DNA of 64,000 nucleotides from assembly GCF_003254585.1 (NCBI RefSeq), contig NZ_QJGZ01000039.1, positions 248,001-312,000 on the forward strand. The letters run 5' to 3'. Under the pieces are notes generated by a model, which worked only from the letters and a program-made list of their open reading frames with translations, ran no database searches and was not told the origin of the DNA. Both the position numbers and the translations under genes were made by a program. Below are positions 1 to 9,016 of the stretch, piece after piece. This DNA comes from Flavobacterium sharifuzzamanii (GTDB taxonomy: Bacteria > Bacteroidota > Bacteroidia > Flavobacteriales > Flavobacteriaceae). Every line of letters begins with the position of its first letter. The stretch's first letter is position 1.

Positions 1-327
1 GAAACTACTGGATATACTGCAGGTAACGGAAATTTCGTAAAAGTAAAACACAACGGAACCTACTCTACTCAATATTTACATATGTCTAAAATCTTGGTTC
101 GCCGCGGACAGCGCGTTACTCAAGGTCAGACAATTGGTTTGGTTGGAAGCACAGGTTTAGCTTCTGGCCCGCATGTTTGTTATCGTTTCTGGAAAAACGG
201 CGTACAAGTAGATGCACTTCGATTAAATTTACCGACTGGAGAATCTTTGACAGGAAACGACAGAACTCGTTTTATGACACAGATTGAACCTCTGAAAAGA
301 GAATTAGACAGCATTGGGAATTTGTAA
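1..327 (+). CDS. M23 family metallopeptidase, C-terminal part (5' truncated by window edge)
   Basis: Frame 1 is open from the first base, so this is the end of a gene that begins outside the window. The visible 108 residues match the C-terminal half of a peptidase M23 (LytM/lysostaphin-type) domain: GNGNFVKVKHNG, then YSTQYLHMSK, which holds the H-x-H-like metal-site region, then GQTIGLVGSTGLASGPHVCYRF, where GPH supplies a zinc ligand in this family. Such enzymes cut peptide cross-links in peptidoglycan, or act as division and envelope regulators when degenerate. The usual HLH is replaced here by QYLHMS, with the His retained. The N-terminal part, which could carry a signal peptide, coiled coils or LysM domains, is not visible. 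Family assignment is good; the role is inferred. Confidence 0.85.
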   Translation, partial: ETTGYTAGNGNFVKVKHNGTYSTQYLHMSKILVRRGQRVTQGQTIGLVGSTGLASGPHVCYRFWKNGVQVDALRLNLPTGESLTGNDRTRFMTQIEPLKRELDSIGNL

Positions 328-362
328 ACAATCCATTTTGCAATCTTTTTGAATTGAAAGTC

Positions 363-983
363 ATGAAAAATGAACGCCTCAAAACCATTTACCATGAAAC
401 TTTTTCTGGTCTAAAATTATTTTATAGGGACACAAATCTTCCTGAAAATCTAATTTTAAACTATAAAGTCGGACAGATTATTCAAGAAAAAGGATTTACC
501 GACATGAGTTCGATTGGTGGAGGACTTTCGGGAAATTTGAGATATTTGATTGCAAGCGCGCACGCAAAAGATTTGTCAAAATTTAATCCTGATTCGGCAA
601 AAATCGGACATTTTCTTTTAGACTCAATTGCGTATTTCAAAGTGTTGGACATTCAGAAAATTGGAGATAAAACACAAATTTTTCTTTTGAATATTCCAGA
701 CAATTCGATCTCCCTTTTTAAAAATTCGTCTTCAAACTTAGAAGAAGAAATTATAGAAAAAGCTCAAAAACGCTTTCGCGAAAAAATCGATACTGATTTA
801 ATTCCCGAATTACAAACTGAAAACTGGAAAGAAAGAACCAAACTTCCACTTGGAATGAGTGATAATGGCGAACTTTTTTTTGATGATTCTAAAATTAAAG
901 CCGAATCTCCAAAAAGAATTGATGTCGATGTTTCGAAGAAAATCATAGAGATCAATAAAAAACCTTGGTGGAAATTTTGGTAA
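363..983 (+). CDS. conserved hypothetical protein (206 aa)
   Basis: I do not recognise this protein. I start it at the ATG at 363; an in-frame TTG at 354 is possible but less likely. It has no signal peptide or membrane segment. It is mixed alpha/beta and charged, with a glycine-rich patch (SSIGGGLSGNLRY) near residues 48-60 and a long acidic/basic helix (EEEIIEKAQKRFREKI) near residues 123-140. It ends in an aromatic tail, KKPWWKFW, a C-terminus often seen in small cytoplasmic or membrane-peripheral proteins. It follows the M23 peptidase gene by 35 bases on the same strand, so the two may be co-transcribed. Its reading frame and composition match neighbouring genes, so it is probably real, but no function can be given. 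Confidence 0.7.
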   Translation: MKNERLKTIYHETFSGLKLFYRDTNLPENLILNYKVGQIIQEKGFTDMSSIGGGLSGNLRYLIASAHAKDLSKFNPDSAKIGHFLLDSIAYFKVLDIQKIGDKTQIFLLNIPDNSISLFKNSSSNLEEEIIEKAQKRFREKIDTDLIPELQTENWKERTKLPLGMSDNGELFFDDSKIKAESPKRIDVDVSKKIIEINKKPWWKFW

Positions 984-999
984 TTAAATCTCTTAATTA

Positions 1000-1842
1000 C
1001 TAAGAATATTTTTTTCTAAATTCCGAAGGATTCATTCCTTTATGTTTTTTAAAGACTTTATTTAAATGGCTTTCGTCAGAAAAGTTTAATTCATCTGCGA
1101 TTTCATTAATTCGCATATCGCTGTTCAAAAGTCTAGCTTCAATTAATCTCAATTTGTAGTTTGCAATATATTCTTGCAGTGTTTCACCCGTTTGCTTTTT
1201 AAAATATTTACCTAAATAATTAAGCGTAATATTGAAATGTTCGCTTATTTTTTCTGATTTTAATTCTTTTGGATCGTAAATATTCTCTTGAATATAATGC
1301 AGAATTTCAAGAACCATTTCTCCAGTTGTTTCTTTAATATTCTTCGGGAGTTTCAAAGCAATATTTCTCGCCACAATTGTAATAATTGTATTTACAATCT
1401 GCTCAATAATCTTTTGATGGTAAATCTGCTGATTGTTTTGCTCACTGATTATATTTTCTATCAATGAAGCAATTAACGGTTTATCAATATGATTTTTCAA
1501 AATACAACCTGGTTGATGACTTGCATTTTGCAGAATATACTCCATTCGCAAAACTGCTTCAGATTGCCCATTTTGAGAACCTGCTTTTACGTAATATTCA
1601 TTAAATCGAAGAAAAAAGAATTTTGTTGGTGTTATAATTTCAAACGAATGCACATCTTGCGGCGTCACCAAAAATAGATTTCCGTTTCGATATTGAAACT
1701 TATTGTCATTAATAACTTGAATTCCTGTTCCATCAACAATATAAATCAATTCAAAGAAATTGTTTTTCCGAACTGTTTTCGGAAACTGCTCCAGTTCTTT
1801 AAAATCAACTTCAAAAGGAAGATATAAATTCTTGTTTGTCAT
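1000..1842 (-). CDS. AraC family transcriptional regulator
   Basis: This is a DNA-binding regulator of about 280 residues. The start is the ATG at 1840-1842 (MTNKNLYLPFEV); upstream codons in the same frame do not look like AraC sequence. The N-terminal 150 residues form a cupin-like sensor (IYIVDGTGIQVINDN, LFLVTPQDVHSFEI). The C-terminal 100 residues are a typical double HTH: SEHFNITLNYLGKYFKKQTG, then INEIADELNFSDESHLNKVF and the KKHKGMNPSEFRKKYS signature end. It is transcribed away from the short SDR gene at 1938 with about 95 bases between the starts, so it likely controls that gene and perhaps itself. The effector is unknown. Confidence 0.92.
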   Translation of the reverse strand: MTNKNLYLPFEVDFKELEQFPKTVRKNNFFELIYIVDGTGIQVINDNKFQYRNGNLFLVTPQDVHSFEIITPTKFFFLRFNEYYVKAGSQNGQSEAVLRMEYILQNASHQPGCILKNHIDKPLIASLIENIISEQNNQQIYHQKIIEQIVNTIITIVARNIALKLPKNIKETTGEMVLEILHYIQENIYDPKELKSEKISEHFNITLNYLGKYFKKQTGETLQEYIANYKLRLIEARLLNSDMRINEIADELNFSDESHLNKVFKKHKGMNPSEFRKKYS

Positions 1843-1900
1843 TATGTAAAAATACAATTTTAGTACCAATAAGTACAATTTTCGGCGAATGCTAACTTCT

Positions 1901-1908
1901 TAATTTTG
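1901..1908 (+). promoter_or_regulatory. putative -7 promoter element for the SDR gene
   Basis: TAATTTTG matches the Bacteroidota -7 consensus TAnnTTTG and lies 29 bases before the ATG at 1938. No clear TTG -33 element is at the normal distance. That fits an activator-dependent promoter such as one served by the adjacent AraC protein, but this is inference. Confidence 0.45.
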
Positions 1909-1937
1909 TTTCAGATAACAAACTAAAAATCTGCAAA

Positions 1938-2498
1938 ATGAAAATACTTTTAATTGGAGCAAATGGAGAAATTGGCAAAATACTGCATCCAGCTTTCGCA
2001 AAAAATCATGAAATAATTTCGGCTGGAAGAAACAGCGGAGATTTTAGAATCGACTTATCAGATTCAAATTCGATTGAAAAATTATTCGAAGAAGTCAAAA
2101 ACATTGATGCTTGTATTTGTGTTGCGGGCGATTGCTACACAGGAGATTTACTTTCGCTTGACGAAAAAAAATTAAATATTGGCATTCAGAACAAATTACT
2201 TGGACAAGTTAATCTGGTTTTAATTGGACAAAAGTACTTAAACGATAACGGATCATTTACACTCACTTCAGGAAAAATGGGCGATAAACCTGTAAAAAAC
2301 AATATAAGCAAAGCTATTGTAAATGGCGGAATCAACAGTTTTGTTCTTGCAACTTCGTTAGAACTAGATAGAGGAATCAGAATAAATGCTATTAGTCCAG
2401 CAAAAGTTGCAGATATTCCGACTGAAGATTTAATAAACGCTTATGCGAAGAGTATTGAAAAAACTTTAAATGGAGAAATTATTAAAGTAAACTATTAA
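1938..2498 (+). CDS. short-chain dehydrogenase/reductase-fold protein
   Basis: This 186-residue Rossmann-fold protein is shorter than the usual 240-260 residue SDR. It opens with the nucleotide-binding motif LLIGANGEIGKIL (residues 4-16) and has an arginine at the position that favours NADPH (SAGRNSGDF). The loop VAGDCY stands in for the usual NNAG. Near the active site it has LTSGKMGDKP, then NNISKAIVNGG. The lysine is present, but the Tyr of the YxxxK motif is replaced by Asn, as in a known subgroup of short SDRs. It ends ELDRGIRINAISPAKV, a normal SDR feature. The substrate is unknown. It is likely the target of the divergent AraC regulator, and the lipocalin-like gene follows by 10 bases. 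Confidence 0.82.
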   Translation: MKILLIGANGEIGKILHPAFAKNHEIISAGRNSGDFRIDLSDSNSIEKLFEEVKNIDACICVAGDCYTGDLLSLDEKKLNIGIQNKLLGQVNLVLIGQKYLNDNGSFTLTSGKMGDKPVKNNISKAIVNGGINSFVLATSLELDRGIRINAISPAKVADIPTEDLINAYAKSIEKTLNGEIIKVNY

Positions 2499-2508
2499 AT
2501 TTTAAAAG

Positions 2509-2994
2509 ATGAAAAACGCAATTTTGATTATACTGCTTTTAATTTTAAATTCAATCAATGCTCAAAAAAAATCTGAATTTTCAGGTTCATGGACTTTGGT
2601 TTCGGTTGAAAACACCAATTCTGACGGAACAAAAAACCTTCCCTATGATGTAAATCCGAAAGGCTTTTTGTTATTTGATGAAAAAGGGAATTATGCAGTT
2701 CAGATTTATAAAGATAAAAGGGCAAGAATTGCTTCTGGAGATAAAAACAAATGTACGCCCGAGGAAAATGCTACAATTGTACAAGGAAGTAATTCGCATT
2801 TTGGTGAATATGAAATTGACGAAACAAATAAGACTATAACTTTTAAAATAAAAACGGCATCTTTTCCAAACTGGGAAGGAACAATTCAAAAGAGGTCGTA
2901 CACTTTTGCAAACAACGAACTTAAATATGCTGTAACCAATACTACGCAAGGCGGAAAATCAGTAACAGCAGAAGTTGTCTGGAAAAAGTTATGA
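2509..2994 (+). CDS. exported lipocalin-like domain protein
   Basis: The protein is 161 residues. The first 19 form a signal peptide (MKNAILIILLLILNSINA). The rest resembles the lipocalin-like domain family found in many Bacteroidota: SGSWTLVSVENTNSDG near residues 26-41, then GFLLFDEKGNYAVQIYKD and GEYEIDETNKTITFKI, which are successive beta-strands of a small barrel. These domains bind small hydrophobic molecules or are simply secreted stress proteins. The gene follows the SDR gene by 10 bases and is probably in the same transcript, so both may answer to the AraC regulator. The ligand is unknown. Confidence 0.75.
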   Translation: MKNAILIILLLILNSINAQKKSEFSGSWTLVSVENTNSDGTKNLPYDVNPKGFLLFDEKGNYAVQIYKDKRARIASGDKNKCTPEENATIVQGSNSHFGEYEIDETNKTITFKIKTASFPNWEGTIQKRSYTFANNELKYAVTNTTQGGKSVTAEVVWKKL

Positions 2995-3070
2995 TGAAGT
3001 TTTCATAAAACGTTTTCGTAACTAATTGTTATATAATTGCAAACCGCTCCCCTTTTAAAAGTTATTTCAG

Positions 3071-3078
3071 TATTTTTG
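3071..3078 (+). promoter_or_regulatory. putative -7 promoter element for pgi
   Basis: TATTTTTG matches TAnnTTTG and lies 33 bases before the pgi ATG. I did not find a well-spaced TTG -33 box. Confidence 0.45.
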
Positions 3079-3111
3079 TGTTTCAGAAAACAAACTCAAT
3101 TATAGATAAAA

Positions 3112-4755
3112 ATGGCTTTAAACACAACAAACCCAACTGGGACTGAAGCGTGGAAAAATCTACAAAACCACTATAACGCAATTCACGAAACCACAATACA
3201 AGAATTGTTTCAACAAGATAGTGCCCGTGCAGAAAAATTCAATTTACAATGGAATGATTTTTTAGTAGATTATTCTAAAAACAATATTAGTCAGGAAACG
3301 GTTTCTCTTTTACTAGAATTAGCAAACTCAATTGGATTGAAAGATGCAATTGCACAATATTTTGGAGGAGAATTAATCAATCAGACAGAAAACCGTGCAG
3401 TTCTACATACAGCATTACGTGCTCCAGAATCGGCAGTTATTAAAGTAGACGGAGAAAATGTAATTCCAGAAGTATTCGAAGTAAAAAACAAAATCAAAAA
3501 TTTTACTGAAGAAGTAATCTCTGGACAAAGAAAAGGATATACTGGAAAAGCTTTTACAGATGTTGTAAATATTGGTATTGGTGGTTCTGACCTTGGTCCT
3601 GTTATGGCTGTTGAAGCTTTACAATTTTACAAAAATCACCTAAACACACATTTCGTTTCAAATGTTGACGGTGACCACGTAAATGAAGTCATCAAAAAAC
3701 TAAATCCTGAAACGACACTTTTCGTGATTGTTTCTAAAACTTTTACTACTCAGGAAACACTTTCGAATTCAGAAACTATAAAAGAATGGTTTTTAAAATC
3801 GGCTTCTCAAGAAGACATTGCAAAACACTTCGTAGCGGTTTCTACAAATATTAAAAATGTAACAGAATTCGGAATTAATCCAGACAACGTTTTCCCGATG
3901 TGGGACTGGGTTGGAGGAAGATTTTCTCTTTGGAGTGCAGTTGGTTTAAGCATTGCTTTGGCTGTTGGATTTGATAATTATAATGATTTATTAAGTGGCG
4001 CCTATGAAATGGATGAACATTTCAAATCGGCAGAATTTGATGAAAACATTCCCGTTATTTTAGCTTTGTTAAGTGTTTGGTATAATAATTTTTATGGCGC
4101 TGAGAGCGAAGCTTTGATTCCATACACACAATATTTACACAAACTTGCTCCTTATTTACAGCAAGCTTTTATGGAAAGTAATGGAAAAAGTGTTGGTCGT
4201 GATGGAAAACCTGTTAACTATCAAACTGGAACAATCATTTGGGGAGAACCAGGAACAAACTCACAACATGCTTTCTTCCAATTAATTCACCAAGGAACAA
4301 AAAGAATCCCAACAGATTTTGTGGGATTTGTAAAACCTCTTTATGGCAACGAAGATCACCACAATAAATTGATGTCAAACTTCTTTGCTCAAACTGAAGC
4401 TTTAATGAATGGAAAAACAGAGGCACAAGTTCAAGCAGAGTTTGACAAACAAGGACTTTCTGCTGACAAAGCATCTTACTTAAGACCGTTTAAAGTTTTT
4501 ACAGGAAACAAACCAACGAATACCATTTTGATTCAAAAACTTACACCAAAAAGCTTAGGATCATTAATTGCCTTATACGAGCATAAGATTTTTGTTCAAG
4601 GAGTTATCTGGAACATTTTCAGTTTTGATCAATGGGGAGTTGAGTTGGGTAAACAATTGGCAAATTCTATCTTAGACGAAATCAATTCTAAGACTGTTAA
4701 GAGTCATGATAGTTCAACTTCATTTTTGTTAAATCATTTCTTGAAAAACAAATAG
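3112..4755 (+). CDS. pgi: glucose-6-phosphate isomerase
   Basis: This cytoplasmic enzyme interconverts glucose 6-phosphate and fructose 6-phosphate in glycolysis and gluconeogenesis. The 547 residues match the long (about 550 aa) PGI type. Visible signatures are [11 protein letters not shown] near residue 92, the phosphate-binding [10 protein letters not shown] near residue 154, [26 protein letters not shown] near residue 264 and the C-terminal PGI signature [13 protein letters not shown] near residue 505. The catalytic Glu ([11 protein letters not shown] region) and His ([15 protein letters not shown]) are present. It stands alone, followed by a clear hairpin terminator. Confidence 0.98.
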   Translation: MALNTTNPTGTEAWKNLQNHYNAIHETTIQELFQQDSARAEKFNLQWNDFLVDYSKNNISQETVSLLLELANSIGLKDAIAQYFGGELINQTENRAVLHTALRAPESAVIKVDGENVIPEVFEVKNKIKNFTEEVISGQRKGYTGKAFTDVVNIGIGGSDLGPVMAVEALQFYKNHLNTHFVSNVDGDHVNEVIKKLNPETTLFVIVSKTFTTQETLSNSETIKEWFLKSASQEDIAKHFVAVSTNIKNVTEFGINPDNVFPMWDWVGGRFSLWSAVGLSIALAVGFDNYNDLLSGAYEMDEHFKSAEFDENIPVILALLSVWYNNFYGAESEALIPYTQYLHKLAPYLQQAFMESNGKSVGRDGKPVNYQTGTIIWGEPGTNSQHAFFQLIHQGTKRIPTDFVGFVKPLYGNEDHHNKLMSNFFAQTEALMNGKTEAQVQAEFDKQGLSADKASYLRPFKVFTGNKPTNTILIQKLTPKSLGSLIALYEHKIFVQGVIWNIFSFDQWGVELGKQLANSILDEINSKTVKSHDSSTSFLLNHFLKNK

Positions 4756-4786
4756 AAACATTTATTTAAATATTCTATAACTTTTG

Positions 4787-4823
4787 AAACGTCCTAATTT
4801 CTAGTAAAATTAGGACGTTTTTT
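4787..4823 (+). terminator. Rho-independent terminator after pgi
   Basis: AAACGTCCTAATTT and its reverse complement form a 14-bp stem with a 6-base loop, followed by a T run. It ends 68 bases after the pgi stop. The gap up to the receptor gene at 5077 otherwise holds only AT-rich sequence and the promoter of that gene. Confidence 0.85.
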
Positions 4824-5042
4824 ACATAAAATACCGACAAAAAGCAGAATTATTCGCCAATTTGCCTGTTTACACTTACAACGTTATTCAAATAATTACA
4901 TTTTTAACAAAAAAGCTTCGCATAAATTCAAGAAAACAATATTTTTTTTAACGAAAAAAGAAATATTCATTTTAATGCGCAACACAAAAGACAAAACTGT
5001 TTTTTCTTAACATTTCGATAACATTATCTGAGTTATTTGTTA

Positions 5043-5050
5043 TAATTTTG
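5043..5050 (+). promoter_or_regulatory. putative -7 promoter element for the TonB-dependent receptor gene
   Basis: TAATTTTG fits TAnnTTTG and lies 27 bases before the start codon. The upstream 200 bases are AT-rich with no other recognisable element. Confidence 0.45.
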
Positions 5051-5076
5051 CCAAAAACAATAAACTCAATAACAAA

Positions 5077-7875
5077 ATGAAGAAAATGAAAAATTGGTTA
5101 CTGACTGGACTATTTTTTATGATAGTTTCGACCGTATTTTCTCAAGGAAAGGTTACTGGTAAAATTACCGACGGAACAGGCGGATTACCAGGAGCAAATG
5201 TAGTAATCAAAGGGTCTACTACAGGAACTTCAACAGACTTTGATGGTAATTTTTCCCTTACCTCAACATCAAGCACAGGAGAGATTGTAATCTCTTTTTT
5301 AGGTTATGACAACCAAACTGTAAAATTTACAGTAGCAAATGGCTCAACTGCAAACTTAGGAACTATCACTTTGGTAGCTTCAAATTCTAACGAATTAAGT
5401 GAAGTTGTAGTTACAAGCAGTATTATTGACGTTGCAAAGGACAGAAAAACTCCTGTTGCAGTTTCTACAATTAAAGCTGCTGAAATTCAAGCAAAATTAG
5501 GATCTCAGGAGTTTCCTGAAATCTTAAAAAGCACTCCATCTGTGTATGCTTCAAAAGCAGGTGGTGGATATGGAGATTCAAGAATTGCAATTCGTGGATT
5601 TGACCAAAAAAATATTGCCGTTATGATCAACGGTGTGCCAATCAATGATATGGAAAACAGCTCTGTTTACTGGAGTAACTGGGCAGGTATCTCTGATGTA
5701 ACTTCTGCAATGCAAGTTCAAAGAGGTCTTGGAGCTTCTAAATTAGCTATTTCTTCTGTTGGAGGAACAATCAATATTGTTACAAAAACATCTGATATGA
5801 AAGAAGGTGGATCTGTTTCTTCAAGCTTTGGTAACAATAATTACTTAAAAACACAAGCTTCTTACAATACAGGAGTTATGAAAAACGGACTTTCAGCTTC
5901 TGTTTTATTTAGTAGAACAGCTGGAGACGGATACGTTAACGCTACTGAATTTGAAGGATACAATTATTTCATTGCTTTAGGTTACAAAGCTAGCGACAAA
6001 CACAACTTCCAGTTCACATTTACAGGAGCTCCTCAATGGCACGACCAAAGATCTAACTCTCCTCTTTTAAGTGATTACTTAAAATACGGAAGTAATGGTA
6101 CAGACCCAAACATTAAATACAACTCTGATTGGGGAATGAGAAATGGTGAGCAATATAATTTAAAAACAAATTATTACCACAAACCTGTAATGTCTCTTAA
6201 CTGGGATTACGATATCAACTCTACAACAAAATTATCTACAGTTGGTTATGCTTCATGGGGACGTGGAGGAGGTACTACTACAAATGGTGGTATTAGAGGA
6301 AACAATCCTTACTCAACAAACAACTCTTTAAGAACAGCTGACGGTCTTGTTAACTTTGATTTAATTCAAAACTGGAATTCAGGTCAACCAACAACTTTAG
6401 GAACAAGAGTACCTGTAAATGGTAGATATGAAAACAGCTCTGACACAGGTAGTAACAGAGTTAATGGTGCAACAGTTATCAACAACATGTCAGGTATTTC
6501 TCAAATTGCTTCTGTAAACTCACACAACTGGTATGGTGCAGTAATCAATTTAGACAAAAAATTCTCTGAAAACCTTACATTCGATTTTGGAGTTGAAGGA
6601 AGAATGTACCAAGGTATCCACTTCCAAAACTTAATTGATTTACTTGGAGCGGATGTTTACAAAAACACTGCTGACGTAAATAACAATCCTGGTTATTTTA
6701 ACACTACTTATGCTCCAAGACCAAATGGAAACCCATTTGTTAGCACAGACTACCAAGAGAGAATTAACTACTGGAATGACAGTAAAGTTAATTACTACGG
6801 AGCATTTACTCAATTAGAATATACTACTGGTAACTTTACTGCTTTCCTTCAAGGAGCTATTTCTCAACAAGCTTACCAAAGAATTGACCATTTCAAGTAT
6901 ACTTATGATAGCCCTCTTGCTAAAACAGGTTTCAAAACTATTACTGGTGGAGATATTAAAGCTGGAGCTAACTACAACATTAATGAGCACCATAATGTAT
7001 TTGTAAATGGAGGTATATACTCAAAACAACCGTTTTTCAATGCAGTATACCCTAACAATGCTTCAATTGTTAACCCTAACCTTACAAACGAAAAAATCAA
7101 AGCAGTTGAAGTTGGTTACGGTTTCCGTTCTGGAATCTTCAATGCAAACTTAAATGCTTATTACACAACTTGGGATGACAGATTTACAACTGCAACAGAT
7201 CAGGCAGCTACTAACCCAAGCGGATACTACACTTTCCAAGGTGTTAATGAAATACATAAAGGTGTAGAGTTAGATGTTACAGCTAAACCAATTGACAAGT
7301 TAAAATTAAACGGGATGATCTCTATTGGTGACTGGAAATACAGCGGAAATGCTACAAGTAGTCGTTTTGATGTTGCTAACAACCCAATTAGTGGAGACCA
7401 GCCTTTATACTTAGATGGAGTTAAAGTTGGAAACAATGCCCAAACTACAATGGCAATTGGAGCAGCTTACGAAATCATTAACGGTCTTAATGTTGATGCA
7501 AACCTTAACTACTCTGAGAAGTTGTATGGAAACATTGATGTATCTAAATTTTCGGCAGCAAACAACAAAGGAGCAATGGAATTGCCAGGTTTCGCAACTA
7601 CAGATGCTGGTGTATCATACAAATGGAACATCTCTCCTAAGATCGGTGCATTAAACTTTAGATTAAATGTAAACAACGTTTTTGATAAAATTTTCATCAA
7701 CGAATCATTTACAAACATTTTTACAAGTGATTACAAAACAGCTCCTACTACAGCAAACCCTGCTGGTGTAACTTATGCACAAGCTGGAGAAGTTTACAAT
7801 GGAATTGCTACTGCAAACAAAGTTTACTTTGGTTACGGAAGAACTTGGAACTTTAGTTTACGTTACGATTTCTAA
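5077..7875 (+). CDS. TonB-dependent outer-membrane receptor with carboxypeptidase-like regulatory domain
   Basis: This 932-residue receptor imports a ligand across the outer membrane using TonB energy. A signal peptide (about residues 1-23, ending VFSQG) is followed by a CarboxypepD_reg-like beta-sandwich (GKVTGKITDGTGGLPGANV, about residues 24-105). The plug domain includes RIAIRGFDQKNIAVMINGVP and VQRGLGASKLAISSVGGTIN (about residues 115-230). The rest is a 22-strand barrel ending in an aromatic C-terminus (GRTWNFSLRYDF). There is no SusD partner on either side, so it is more like an orphan siderophore, vitamin or peptide receptor than a glycan one. The ligand is unknown. The start MKKMKNWLL has a second Met, so the start is uncertain by a few residues. 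Confidence 0.93.
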   Translation: MKKMKNWLLTGLFFMIVSTVFSQGKVTGKITDGTGGLPGANVVIKGSTTGTSTDFDGNFSLTSTSSTGEIVISFLGYDNQTVKFTVANGSTANLGTITLVASNSNELSEVVVTSSIIDVAKDRKTPVAVSTIKAAEIQAKLGSQEFPEILKSTPSVYASKAGGGYGDSRIAIRGFDQKNIAVMINGVPINDMENSSVYWSNWAGISDVTSAMQVQRGLGASKLAISSVGGTINIVTKTSDMKEGGSVSSSFGNNNYLKTQASYNTGVMKNGLSASVLFSRTAGDGYVNATEFEGYNYFIALGYKASDKHNFQFTFTGAPQWHDQRSNSPLLSDYLKYGSNGTDPNIKYNSDWGMRNGEQYNLKTNYYHKPVMSLNWDYDINSTTKLSTVGYASWGRGGGTTTNGGIRGNNPYSTNNSLRTADGLVNFDLIQNWNSGQPTTLGTRVPVNGRYENSSDTGSNRVNGATVINNMSGISQIASVNSHNWYGAVINLDKKFSENLTFDFGVEGRMYQGIHFQNLIDLLGADVYKNTADVNNNPGYFNTTYAPRPNGNPFVSTDYQERINYWNDSKVNYYGAFTQLEYTTGNFTAFLQGAISQQAYQRIDHFKYTYDSPLAKTGFKTITGGDIKAGANYNINEHHNVFVNGGIYSKQPFFNAVYPNNASIVNPNLTNEKIKAVEVGYGFRSGIFNANLNAYYTTWDDRFTTATDQAATNPSGYYTFQGVNEIHKGVELDVTAKPIDKLKLNGMISIGDWKYSGNATSSRFDVANNPISGDQPLYLDGVKVGNNAQTTMAIGAAYEIINGLNVDANLNYSEKLYGNIDVSKFSAANNKGAMELPGFATTDAGVSYKWNISPKIGALNFRLNVNNVFDKIFINESFTNIFTSDYKTAPTTANPAGVTYAQAGEVYNGIATANKVYFGYGRTWNFSLRYDF

Positions 7876-7898
7876 AATTTAGAATCTAAATAAATAAT

Positions 7899-7937
7899 AA
7901 AAACGGCATTGACTTTTAAGTTTAATGCCGTTTTTTT
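7899..7937 (+). terminator. Rho-independent terminator after the TonB-dependent receptor gene
   Basis: AAACGGCATT and AATGCCGTTT pair around a 13-base loop and are followed by seven T residues, 24 bases after the stop codon. Confidence 0.85.
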
Positions 7938-7951
7938 ATGGCCTTTTTTGT

Positions 7952-7959
7952 TATATTTG
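7952..7959 (+). promoter_or_regulatory. putative -7 promoter element
   Basis: TATATTTG matches TAnnTTTG and is 24 bases before the ATG at 7983. That supports starting the following gene at 7983 rather than at the upstream in-frame codons, which would overlap the promoter. Confidence 0.5.
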
Positions 7960-7982
7960 TTTTTGAACAAAAAACACCCCTT

Positions 7983-8405
7983 ATGTATAATTTTCTACAA
8001 AAATTTCACTCTGGCTGGGCATACTTAGCGCTACTACTTTTAGTTGTTGCGGTTGTTAATGCCATCATTGGAGTAACTTCAAAAAAAGAATTTACAGCTA
8101 AAGATCGTAAAATTGCTTTATTTGCTTTAATTGGCACACACACTCAATTATTAATTGGCTTAATCTTATATTTTGTTTCTCCGCTTGGAAAAGCAGCGTT
8201 TGGACAAATGTCTAATGCAGAACTAAGATTAACATCATTAGAGCACCCTCTAATTAACATTATTGCTATCATCCTAATTACTATTGGATGGTCTAAACAT
8301 AAAAAATTAGTTAATAGTGAAGCTAAATTTAAAACCTTTGCTATTTTTTACACATTAGGATTATTGCTTATTTTAAGTAGAATCCCATGGAACCTTTGGT
8401 TCTAA
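7983..8405 (+). CDS. small four-helix integral membrane protein (cytochrome b-like)
   Basis: The protein is about 140 residues starting at MYNFLQKFHSGW. It is almost entirely four hydrophobic helices: WAYLALLLLVVAVVNAIIGV, IALFALIGTHTQLLIGLILY, PLINIIAIILITIGW and FAIFYTLGLLLILSRIPW. Histidines fall in or next to helices (HSGW, GTHTQ, EHPL), the arrangement expected for a di-haem cytochrome b-type fold. Homologues in flavobacteria carry vague names; haem binding is my inference. The gene is alone between two hairpin terminators. Confidence 0.7.
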   Translation: MYNFLQKFHSGWAYLALLLLVVAVVNAIIGVTSKKEFTAKDRKIALFALIGTHTQLLIGLILYFVSPLGKAAFGQMSNAELRLTSLEHPLINIIAIILITIGWSKHKKLVNSEAKFKTFAIFYTLGLLLILSRIPWNLWF

Positions 8406-8417
8406 AAAATACCAATT

Positions 8418-8443
8418 AAAAGCCCTATATCAGGGCTTTTTTT
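8418..8443 (+). terminator. Rho-independent terminator
   Basis: AAAAGCCCT, a short loop and AGGGCTTTTTTT form a compact GC-rich stem with a T tail just after the membrane-protein gene. Confidence 0.85.
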
Positions 8444-8496
8444 ATCTCGGCATATTATTTGTACAAACTCCCCCCAAGTCTGAAAAAGAATAACCC

Positions 8497-8985
8497 ATGA
8501 GAAATAAAAAAAACATTTTATTCGCCACAATCGCCTTAACCTTAATTAGCGGCTTTACTTATGTGATAAGCCAGACCAAACCTACAACAGAACCTAAAAT
8601 CATTCAAGATACTGTTAAAAATGTAAAACCAACTATTATCCCATTGCCGGATTCAGTTTTTACAGACAAAGGTTTAAAACTTAGACCATACAAGAAAAAC
8701 GCTCATGCCTCCTACTATGCAGATCGTTTTAATGGAAAAAGAACCGCTAACGGAAGCCGATTCAACAACAACAGCTACACAGCAGCTCACAAAAAACTTC
8801 CTTTTGGAACTAGAGTAAAAGTAACCAATGAAGCTAATGGCAAATTTGTCATCGTAAAAATTACAGATCGCGGTCCATTTGTAAAAACCCGCGAAATCGA
8901 TTTGTCTAAAAGAGCTTTTATGGACATTACAAAAAGTAAAGGTGCCGGAGCAATGAAGGTTACCATCGAAACCATAATCGAATAA
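8497..8985 (+). CDS. RlpA-like double-psi beta-barrel protein (septal ring lytic transglycosylase family)
   Basis: The 162-residue protein has an N-terminal hydrophobic segment (residues 6-25, signal anchor or signal peptide) and a linker. Its RlpA/DPBB domain spans about residues 68-160. The domain shows the family hallmarks ASYYADRFNGKRTANGSRFN, TAAHKKLPFGTRVKVTNEAN and VKITDRGPFVKTREIDLSKR, including the aspartate of DRGP used for catalysis in active RlpA. RlpA proteins cleave naked glycan strands or only bind them. No SPOR domain is present, which is common for Bacteroidota versions. It is a single gene ending in a terminator shared with the convergent DinB-like gene. Confidence 0.9.
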   Translation: MRNKKNILFATIALTLISGFTYVISQTKPTTEPKIIQDTVKNVKPTIIPLPDSVFTDKGLKLRPYKKNAHASYYADRFNGKRTANGSRFNNNSYTAAHKKLPFGTRVKVTNEANGKFVIVKITDRGPFVKTREIDLSKRAFMDITKSKGAGAMKVTIETIIE

Positions 8986-9014
8986 AAAAAATCCCGCTTA
9001 AAGCGGGATTTTTT
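8984..9014. terminator. bidirectional terminator between rlpA-like and DinB-like genes
   Basis: A run of A, then ATCCCGCTT, a two-base loop, AAGCGGGAT and a run of T. The symmetry serves both convergent genes. Confidence 0.85.
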
Positions 9015-9016
9015 AT

